From contig URGG01000021.1 in assembly GCA_900547345.1 (NCBI GenBank), positions 1 through 22,658 of the forward strand: a stretch of 22,658 nt of DNA, written 5' to 3'. Both the position numbers and the translations under genes were made by a program. The stretch is from an uncultured Collinsella sp. GTDB taxonomy: Bacteria; Actinomycetota; Coriobacteriia; Coriobacteriales; Coriobacteriaceae. Positions 7,292 to 13,124 of this stretch are shown in pieces. Each line of letters starts with the position of its first letter. Position 1 is the first letter of the stretch. Below the pieces are notes generated by a model. It made no database searches, had not been told where the DNA came from, and saw only the letters and a program-made list of their open reading frames with translations.

Positions 7292-8665
7292 CTACTCGTC
7301 GCCGTCGTGCGGATTCGCGGAACCCGCACCCGACGTCGTCGGCTCGTCTACCGAAGACTCGGAATCCTTCTTATCGGTTTCGGCCGGAGCGATCACGCGA
7401 ATGAGCGAGATGCGCTGGCCACGCATCGACTGCACTTTAAACTTGTACCCCGCAACCTCAAACACCTCTCCGATGTCGGGCACCGAGTCGCAAAGCTCCA
7501 AAATCCAGCCGGCGATGGTCTCATAATCATCGCTTTCCTCGAGCGGCCAACCAAGCTCAATCGCGTCATCGCACGAAAAACGCCCATCAACGAGCCACTC
7601 GCGGCGCGAAAGGCGCGTGAGATACTTGTTGTCGGGGTCGAACTCGTCCTCGATCTCGCCGACGATCTCCTCGACGATGTCCTCGATGGTGATGATGCCG
7701 GCCGTGCCGCCGTACTCGTCCACGACCACCACGATCTGGTCGTGCGAGGTCTGCATCTCGGACAGCAGCGGCAGGATGTCTTTGGTGTCGGGCACAAAGG
7801 TGGCGTCGCGCAAAAAGCCGGCGATGGGCTGGTCGCCCTTGCCGTCGAGCGCGGGCTGAATCAGGTCCTTGATGTGCGCGATGCCGGCGACGTTGTCGGG
7901 ATCCTCGTGATAGACGGGGATGCGGCTAAAGCCGGTCTGGCGCATGGTGGACAGCACGTCGGCGACCGTCTCGTCGTCCTCGCACATGGTGGTGTCCACG
8001 CGCGGCACCATGACCTCGCGGGCAACGGTGTCGCCCAGGTCGAAGATCTCGTGGATCATGCGCTTTTCCTCGTCGAGCAGGTCGTCCTGCTCCGAGACCA
8101 TGTACTTGATCTCTTCTTCCGAGACGTTCTGGCGGTCGTCGGCACTCTTGATGCGCAGGATGCGGGCCAGGCCATCGGAGCAAGCACCGGTCAGCCACAC
8201 GAGCGGACGGGCGATCTTTTGGAAAAACGACAACGTCCCCACAACCTGCTTGGACACGCCTTCGGCGTTGGACAGGCCGATGCGCTTGGGCACAAGCTCG
8301 CCGATCACAATGGACACGAAGGCGACCGCGACGGTGATGATGACCGGCGCCAGGCCGCGCGCGATGGCGGAGAGCGGCGCGATGCCAAAGCTCATGAGCC
8401 ACGTGGCGAGCGGGTCGGACAGACTCGTCGAGGCGACGGCGGACGAGGCGAAGCCCACGAGCGTGATGGCGACCTGGATGGTGGCGAGCAGCTGGTCGGA
8501 GTCGGCAGCCAGCTTAATGGCACGCTCGGCGCGCTTGTCGCCTTCCTCGGCCTCGTGCTCCAGCACGGCGCGCTTGGCCGTGGTGAGCGCCATCTCGGAC
8601 ATAGAGAAGTAGCCGTTGATGAGGGTCAAAACGAGGGTGGTGATAAGGGAGATGGTTATGTCCAT
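7292..8665 (-). CDS. CorC/HlyC (CNNM/DUF21) family transporter-like protein
   Basis: 457 residues with the standard architecture: DUF21/CNNM membrane domain (about 1-190, NGYFSMSEMALTTAKR in the first helix and GELVPKRIGL), a CBS pair (about 213-333, ending VDEYGGTAGIITIEDIVEEIVGEI) and a C-terminal CorC_HlyC domain (about 345-427). The tail is acidic and disordered. Family members such as CorC and MpfA act in Mg2+ (and Co2+) efflux or tolerance; the old name hemolysin C is misleading. The start ATG at 8665 matches the family N-terminus, but its ribosome site is weak (GGAGG is 15 nt away). It leads an operon with the cyanophycin-synthetase-N-like gene. Confidence 0.88.
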   Translation of the reverse strand: MDITISLITTLVLTLINGYFSMSEMALTTAKRAVLEHEAEEGDKRAERAIKLAADSDQLLATIQVAITLVGFASSAVASTSLSDPLATWLMSFGIAPLSAIARGLAPVIITVAVAFVSIVIGELVPKRIGLSNAEGVSKQVVGTLSFFQKIARPLVWLTGACSDGLARILRIKSADDRQNVSEEEIKYMVSEQDDLLDEEKRMIHEIFDLGDTVAREVMVPRVDTTMCEDDETVADVLSTMRQTGFSRIPVYHEDPDNVAGIAHIKDLIQPALDGKGDQPIAGFLRDATFVPDTKDILPLLSEMQTSHDQIVVVVDEYGGTAGIITIEDIVEEIVGEIEDEFDPDNKYLTRLSRREWLVDGRFSCDDAIELGWPLEESDDYETIAGWILELCDSVPDIGEVFEVAGYKFKVQSMRGQRISLIRVIAPAETDKKDSESSVDEPTTSGAGSANPHDGDE

Positions 8666-8702
8666 CGGGAGTTTCTCGAACCTCCAAGATTCGGGATGTC
8701 GG

Positions 8703-8730
8703 ATTAAAACGTTGACGGCTGATACGGCAA
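8703..8730 (-). promoter_or_regulatory. Promoter of the CorC-like operon
   Basis: On the minus strand TTGCCG (8730-8725), 16-bp spacer, TTTAAT (8708-8703). Start would be near 8696, leaving a leader of about 30 nt before ATG 8665. Confidence 0.5.
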
Positions 8731-8773
8731 TTGCACTGGCGACCGAGCGGGGGCACGGGCGCTGGCGTGGTCG

Positions 8774-9457
8774 CTAGATTACGAAGAGGATCACCGCCAT
8801 GAACTGGAAGATGCTGCCGGCGAGTACCCACAGGTGAAACACGCTGTGAAGATAGCGCACGTTTTTGGCGATATAGAACGGCACGCCCGCGGTGTAGCAC
8901 ACGCCGCCGACGGCGAGCAGGGCAAGTGCCACGGGGTTGAGCAGCGCCACGAGCTCGGGCAGCTTAAAGACAACGAGCCAGCCCATCAGCAGATAGACCA
9001 GGCCGCTTACCCAATGCGGCTGGCGCTCGCGCATAAAGCACTCGAGGGCGATGCCGATAATGGCGATGGCCCATACGGCAAAGAACAGCACAGCGCCGCC
9101 GTCGTTTGCGAGCGTGATGAGGCAAAACGGCGTATAGCTGCCCGCAATGAGCAGGTAGATGCAGCTGTGGTCGATGATGCGAAACACGCGCTTGGCGCGC
9201 GCGGGCTGAATCGCGTGGTAGAGCGTGGAGGCTAGGTATTCGAGGATAATGCTGACGCCGTAGACAATTGCCGCGGCCATGTGGGCCGGGCCTCCGCCGC
9301 GCAGGGCGGCGAATACGATCAGGAGCACCAGGCCCGCGATACCCAGCAGGCAGCCGACACCATGGGTGACGGAGTTCATGATCTCCTCACCCACCGTGTA
9401 GTGTGGAACGGCCGCGGTCTTGGGTCGCGGCTTAGAACTGTCGCTCGAATCGGACAT
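8774..9457 (-). CDS. trhA: TrhA/hemolysin III (PAQR) family membrane protein
   Basis: 227 residues with seven predicted helices. The PAQR/HlyIII signatures are present: EEIMNSVTHGVG before helix 1, STLYHA after helix 2, IDHSCIYLLIAGSYTP in helix 3, and LHSVFHLWVLAGS near the C-terminus. The conserved Ser/Asp/His set (STLYH, DH, HSVFH) is intact; in the eukaryotic relatives these bind zinc and support a ceramidase-like activity. In Bacillus, TrhA has been linked to membrane lipid homeostasis. The start is ATG 9457, with GGAGG 11 nt upstream; a TTG at 9475 falls inside that ribosome site and is rejected. It is transcribed separately, with its own promoter upstream and a promoter for the next operon just past its stop. 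Confidence 0.88.
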   Translation of the reverse strand: MSDSSDSSKPRPKTAAVPHYTVGEEIMNSVTHGVGCLLGIAGLVLLIVFAALRGGGPAHMAAAIVYGVSIILEYLASTLYHAIQPARAKRVFRIIDHSCIYLLIAGSYTPFCLITLANDGGAVLFFAVWAIAIIGIALECFMRERQPHWVSGLVYLLMGWLVVFKLPELVALLNPVALALLAVGGVCYTAGVPFYIAKNVRYLHSVFHLWVLAGSIFQFMAVILFVI

Positions 9458-9492
9458 GCCGGTTACATCCTCCAACGTAAAGAGTTCTCAAC

Positions 9493-9530
9493 ACTATATC
9501 AAAGCGTCTGGGTACGTGCGAAATTTGCAC
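9493..9530 (-). promoter_or_regulatory. Promoter of trhA with upstream palindrome
   Basis: The minus strand reads TGA TATAGT (9501-9493), an extended -10 that would start near 9486. Just upstream, 9516-9530 (GTGCGAAATTTGCAC) is a near-perfect palindrome and may be an operator. Confidence 0.4.
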
Positions 9531-9564
9531 TATACGTGACCCTTTGTTTACCCATTCTTTGCCT

Positions 9565-9623
9565 GTTGACGCATCAACGGCGAACGTCCATAATGCGCTT
9601 GCATTAAATGTTGATGTATTAAC
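9565..9623 (+). promoter_or_regulatory. Strong promoter flanked by two matching palindromic operators
   Basis: TTGACG (9566-9571), 17-bp spacer, CATAAT (9589-9594) is a near-consensus housekeeping promoter. GTTGACGCATCAAC (9565-9578) covers the -35 and GTTGATGTATTAAC (9610-9623) lies just past the start site. Both fit GTTGAYGYATYAAC and their centres are 45 bp apart. This is the layout of a repressor with two operators; the regulator is not encoded next to it. Confidence 0.7.
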
Positions 9624-9643
9624 ATCTTATAGGAGAATACCGC

Positions 9644-10609
9644 ATGGCTCAAAACGCACGTTCCCATCGAAAGCTCAAGATAGCCGGCATCGTTGCACTG
9701 GTGGTTGTCGTTGCGCTGCTCGGATTTGCCGGCAACTTTCTGTTTGACTTCGCGCTGAATCCCCGCGCGCCATACACCATGAAGATGATGCAGGATAGCA
9801 AGAACGACAAAGAAGGTGAGCAGCCGGATGCCGAGGATACCGAGGCGCGGGCATGGTTTAAAGAGAACCGCAAGAGCAGCAACCTCACCGCGGACGACGG
9901 GACCGAGCTTGCCGCCTGGTATTTTGCTGCGTCGGAGAGCACGCACGACTACGCCGTCTGCCTGCATGGATATACCAACGAGCCCATCGGTATGGCCCGA
10001 TACGCCAAACGCTTCCACGACCGTGGCATGAACGTACTCGCACCCGCCGCCCGCGCCCACGAGCGCTCCGGCGGCGACTATATCGGCATGGGCTGGCCCG
10101 AGCGCCTCGACATCGTCGCATGGATCGAGCGAATCGTTCAGGCTGACCCCGAGGCGCGCATCCTGGTCTTTGGCGAGTCGATGGGTGCGGCAACCGCCAT
10201 GAACGTCGCGGGGGAATCTCTGCCCGCAAACGTGAAATGCATTATCGAGGACTGCGGTTATACGAGTGTTTGGGACGAGTTTTCCCTGCAGCTCAAGGAC
10301 GTGTTCAGCCTGCCCAGCTTTCCCTTGCTCGATGTAGCAAACTTGGTGTGCAACGTGCGCGCGGGCTACGACTTTCATAAGGCGAGCAGTGTGGAGCAAC
10401 TCAAACACGCGACGGTTCCCATGCTGTTTATCCACGGCGACCAGGACACCTTTGTGCCGTACGACATGCTCGACCAAAACTACGACGCGTGCGCCAGCAA
10501 GGTTAAACAGAAGCTCACTATCCACGGCGCCACCCACGCCAAGAGCGCGCAAGTTGACCCCGAGCTCTACTGGAATACGGTCGACGACTTCCTCGACAAG
10601 AATTATTAG
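9644..10609 (+). CDS. Membrane-anchored alpha/beta hydrolase
   Basis: 321 residues: short basic N-terminus, one membrane helix (about 13-32), then an extracytoplasmic alpha/beta-hydrolase fold. The nucleophile elbow is GESMGA (about 174-179). The likely acid is in HGDQDTF and the likely base in GATHAKS near the C-terminus, so the Ser-Asp-His triad looks complete. CLHGYTNEP supplies the oxyanion-hole HG motif. Relatives are annotated as YqkD/BAAT-like or acyl-CoA-thioesterase-like hydrolases; substrate unknown, perhaps a peptide or ester outside the membrane. ATG 9644 has AGGAG 8 nt upstream. Transcribed alone from the promoter at 9566 and ended by the shared terminator at 10688. Confidence 0.85.
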   Translation: MAQNARSHRKLKIAGIVALVVVVALLGFAGNFLFDFALNPRAPYTMKMMQDSKNDKEGEQPDAEDTEARAWFKENRKSSNLTADDGTELAAWYFAASESTHDYAVCLHGYTNEPIGMARYAKRFHDRGMNVLAPAARAHERSGGDYIGMGWPERLDIVAWIERIVQADPEARILVFGESMGAATAMNVAGESLPANVKCIIEDCGYTSVWDEFSLQLKDVFSLPSFPLLDVANLVCNVRAGYDFHKASSVEQLKHATVPMLFIHGDQDTFVPYDMLDQNYDACASKVKQKLTIHGATHAKSAQVDPELYWNTVDDFLDKNY

Positions 10610-10687
10610 GCAAAAAGCAACGTCTGGGGTTTTGTTGCCAAAAATCGGTTTGTGGTCGGCGGTATTCGATTTTTCACCGCACTTCTG

Positions 10688-10726
10688 AAAAGCCGCCCGC
10701 GAGCGTTGTGCTCGTGGGCGGCTTTT
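10688..10726. terminator. Bidirectional terminator between hydrolase and DUF362 gene
   Basis: AAAAGCCGCCCGCGAGC (10688-10704), 5-nt loop, and GCTCGTGGGCGGCTTTT (10710-10726) pair over 17 positions with one G-T wobble. A and T tracts on both sides allow it to stop transcription from both converging genes. Confidence 0.9.
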
Positions 10727-10773
10727 ACTCAACTAACGCCACAAAGGCGCTTGGTTTGTCCAATAGGACGACG

Positions 10774-11979
10774 CTACTTGACCTCGATGAGCTCGTACTT
10801 GCTCGTGCCCAGGCCGATCTTCTCGGCGTGCGCGATGCACACGCGCCAGTCGGTGTCGGGATGCGTGATGCAGAAGGGATCCTTGGCCTGCTCGCCCTCC
10901 AGATGCTCGTGGTTGTGCTCCATCTTGGCCGCGCTATCGGTGAGCTCGGTGTTGGGCAGCGGCTCAGACGCCATGACGGCGTCGGCGCAGGCCTGGTCGA
11001 TGGCGACCGGGTCGAAGCTCGCGAACATGCCGATGTCGTTGACGATAGGCGTATCGTTTTCGGGATGGCAGTCGCAGTTGGGACTGATGTCCATGGCAAG
11101 CGAGATGTGGAAGCTCGGGCGGCCGTCGACGACGGCCTTCGTATACTCGGCGATCTTGCAGTTGAGCACGTCGGCCGCGGCCTCATAACCGGGCTTGATG
11201 CAGTCCTGGTTGCATGCCGCAATGCAGCGTCCGCAGCCCACGCAGCGATCGTGGTCGATGGCAGCCACGTGCACCGTGCGAGTAGCGCCGCTGGCAAGCT
11301 CGCGCTCGCGGGTGCCGTCGAACGAGATAGCGTTGTGCGCGCAGATCTTTTCGCAGGCATGGCAGCCAACGCAGTGCTCGGTCGCGACGTTCGGCTTGCC
11401 GGCGGCATGCTGCTCCATCTTGCCGGCACGGCTGCCGCCTCCCATGCCCAGGTTCTTCATGGCGCCGCCAAAACCGGCCTGCTCATGGCCCTTAAAGTGG
11501 GTGAGGCTGATCACGATATCGGCATCCATGAGCGCCTGACCGATCTTGGCCTCGTGCACGTACTCGCCGCCCTCGACCGGGACGAGCGCCTCGTCGGTGC
11601 CCTTGAGGCCGTCGGCAATGATGATCTGGCAACCCGTAGCATACGGGGTAAAGCCGTTCTGGTAGGCGGTATCGATGTGCTCGAGCGCGTTTTTGCGGCT
11701 ACCGACATAGAGCGTATTGCAGTCGGTGAGGAAGGGCTTGCCGCCCAGCTCCTTCACGACGTCCGCGACGGCGCGGGCGTAGTTGGGGCGCAAAAAGCTC
11801 AGGTTGCCCAGCTCGCCAAAGTGAATCTTGATGGCGACGAACTTGTTCTCAAAGTCGATCTGCTCAATTCCGGCGTGACGGATGAGGCGCTTGAGCTTGT
11901 CGAGCTGGCTCTCGCGAGCATGCGTGCGCAGGTTGGTGAAGTACACCTTAGCGGGTGCTGCGGGTGCAGTTGCGGTCAT
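10774..11979 (-). CDS. DUF362 domain protein with two [4Fe-4S] clusters
   Basis: 401 residues. A DUF362 fold (KIHFGELGNLSFLRP, TLYVGSRKNALEH, ISLTHFKGHEQAGFGGAMKNLGMG) has an inserted ferredoxin segment. Its cysteines are C203-x2-C206-x2-C209-x3-C213 and C246-x2-C249-x2-C252-x3-C256, each the spacing of a [4Fe-4S] cluster. Such proteins are common in anaerobes and are thought to be cytosolic electron carriers or redox enzymes; the reaction is not known. A His-rich segment (HNHEH, about 355-359) follows. ATG 11979 has AGGGG 8 nt upstream. Monocistronic, facing the hydrolase across the shared terminator. Confidence 0.88.
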   Translation of the reverse strand: MTATAPAAPAKVYFTNLRTHARESQLDKLKRLIRHAGIEQIDFENKFVAIKIHFGELGNLSFLRPNYARAVADVVKELGGKPFLTDCNTLYVGSRKNALEHIDTAYQNGFTPYATGCQIIIADGLKGTDEALVPVEGGEYVHEAKIGQALMDADIVISLTHFKGHEQAGFGGAMKNLGMGGGSRAGKMEQHAAGKPNVATEHCVGCHACEKICAHNAISFDGTRERELASGATRTVHVAAIDHDRCVGCGRCIAACNQDCIKPGYEAAADVLNCKIAEYTKAVVDGRPSFHISLAMDISPNCDCHPENDTPIVNDIGMFASFDPVAIDQACADAVMASEPLPNTELTDSAAKMEHNHEHLEGEQAKDPFCITHPDTDWRVCIAHAEKIGLGTSKYELIEVK

Positions 11980-12021
11980 AGATCTATCCCCTCGGTCTAT
12001 ATGGCGTTACAGACATAGAGG

Positions 12022-12052
12022 ATGGTACCAGTTAAAGCAGAGTTAAAGTCAA
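12022..12052 (-). promoter_or_regulatory. Upstream region of the DUF362 gene with 11-bp direct repeats
   Basis: On the minus strand TTAACT occurs twice at exactly 11-bp spacing (12041-12046 and 12030-12035 on the plus strand read AGTTAA). This spacing is typical of OmpR/PhoP-type response regulator sites. A weak promoter TTGACT (12052-12047) with TACCAT (12027-12022) has a 19-bp spacer. Confidence 0.35.
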
Positions 12053-12063
12053 GTACGGAACCT

Positions 12064-12185
12064 AGTCATTGGGGACAGACTTAAATGACTGAAACCACTC
12101 ATTGGGGACGGACTTAAATGAGTGCCTCGCCGCCTGGCAGCTAGGGACGTTCCTTTCCTGCCGGCAGCTGGGGACAGTCCTTGCC
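12064..12185. repeat. Cluster of four small stem-loop elements
   Basis: Four copies sit in a row. 12064-12090 has arms AGTCATT/AATGACT. 12096-12124 has CACTCATT/AATGAGTG. 12136-12162 has GGCAG/CTGCC. 12163-12185 has GGCA/TGCC. Each encloses a variant of TNGGGACNNNCCTT or TGGGGACNGACTTA. The arms differ from copy to copy, but each pair remains complementary. Confidence 0.75.
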
Positions 12186-12231
12186 AACCCGACCGGCAGA
12201 CCGGCGAATCACCGGCATCTGGTAAGAGGGA

Positions 12232-12257
12232 CGCGCCGTCACGTTTGTGGCGGCGCG
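12232..12257 (-). terminator. Possible terminator hairpin past the methyltransferase gene
   Basis: An 11-bp stem (12232-12242 with 12247-12257, one wobble) and a 4-nt loop. There is no real T tract after it on the minus strand (TCCCTCTTA), so it is a weak terminator candidate about 100 bp past the stop. Confidence 0.35.
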
Positions 12258-12360
12258 CCTTGGTTTGGCGGCGCGTTCTGGCGTGGCCACAATCTGGTTT
12301 GATGGTGTGCCCTGGCGTGGCGGCGTGCCCTGGCGTGACGGAGCGTCCTGGCGCGGACCG
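12243..12360. repeat. Degenerate 18-bp tandem repeat
   Basis: About seven units of 16-18 bp with consensus near CCTGGCGTGGCGGCGTGC (best copies 12311-12328 and 12329-12346) run up to the methyltransferase stop codon. In frame they would give six-residue repeats such as CPGVAA/CPGVTE, but no start or ribosome site supports a gene. Confidence 0.6.
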
Positions 12361-13005
12361 CTAGCCCTTTTGCGCGACCAGATGCGCGCGGAATCCCTTC
12401 TGTGCCTCGAGCTTGAGCGGGGTGAGCCCGGATTCCTCGACGAGCGCGCGTAGCTCGGACAGCTTGAGGATGCGCACGTCGCCATGGCCCAAGAGGCGTG
12501 CCAGCGGTAGCTCGATGTTGTTCATGAGCCAGACCGCGACATCGTTCGAGGTGTAGTCGCGAAGGACCAGTCGCCCGCCGGGCCGAAGGACGCGTGCCAC
12601 CTCGGCGAAAAATCTCTCCGGATGCGGGTAGTGGTGGAAGCTGTTGGAGCAGAGCACGGCGTCGAAGCTCCGGGGCTCGAAGGGCAGTGCCTCCGCGTCT
12701 CCGACGACAAAGCTGACGTTATCGAGCTGCTTTGCCCGGGCGACGTCGATCATCCCGGGTGTGAGGTCGAGTCCAGTCAAGTGCTTGCTGGGGTACCGGG
12801 CGTGGAGCAGTTCTAGGACGGCTCCGGTTCCACAGCCCACGTCGAGCGCGTCCTCGAACGGTTCGAGCTCAAGCTCCTCGAGCATTTGCGGATAGTCGTC
12901 CTTGCACATCTCGTAAATGCCGGCATGGCCGGATTCGTAGACCTTTGCCGCCTCGGTGAACTCCTTGATGGAGAGCTGCTTGAGCTCCTCTGCCGATCTT
13001 GCCAT
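12361..13005 (-). CDS. Class I SAM-dependent methyltransferase
   Basis: 214 residues of the Methyltransf_11/UbiE-like type. Motif I is DVGCGTG (55-61), the adenosine-binding acidic residue is in LTGLDLTPGM (Asp80), GDAEALPF (about 102-109) is the usual third motif, and NSFHHYPHPERFFAEVARVLRPGGRLVL is typical of the fold. It transfers a methyl group from S-adenosylmethionine to an unknown small molecule; no substrate is suggested by the neighbours. The start is ATG 13005, four nt after a clear AGGAG; longer in-frame extensions to 13356 run through a terminator and into the permease gene. It probably has its own promoter in 13006-13070, which I could not identify. Confidence 0.85.
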   Translation of the reverse strand: MARSAEELKQLSIKEFTEAAKVYESGHAGIYEMCKDDYPQMLEELELEPFEDALDVGCGTGAVLELLHARYPSKHLTGLDLTPGMIDVARAKQLDNVSFVVGDAEALPFEPRSFDAVLCSNSFHHYPHPERFFAEVARVLRPGGRLVLRDYTSNDVAVWLMNNIELPLARLLGHGDVRILKLSELRALVEESGLTPLKLEAQKGFRAHLVAQKG

Positions 13006-13074
13006 GGGTCTCCTTCTGTTCGGGGAAGTCTGACGTTGCGCGCGTTTGCCCACGTCGGGCCTGGCGGGCAAATA

Positions 13075-13112
13075 ACGCGGGGGCACCCTTCCTTCGGTTC
13101 GTGCCCCCGCGT
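13075..13112 (-). terminator. Terminator of the FtsX-type ABC operon
   Basis: A perfect 12-bp stem (ACGCGGGGGCAC at 13075-13086, GTGCCCCCGCGT at 13101-13112) with a 14-nt loop lies 12 bp past the permease stop. Minus-strand T content after it is modest (TTATTTG). Confidence 0.75.
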
Positions 13113-13124
13113 GCGGGCGGTTCT

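Noticed and set aside
6146..8707. 853-codon open frame on the plus strand
   Set aside because: Antisense to the CorC-like and cyanophycin-synthetase-N-like genes, whose motifs are clear. No ribosome site or recognisable fold.
12102..12364. Small plus-strand frames in the repeat cluster
   Set aside because: Made of stem-loop and tandem-repeat DNA, without a ribosome site or any recognisable product.
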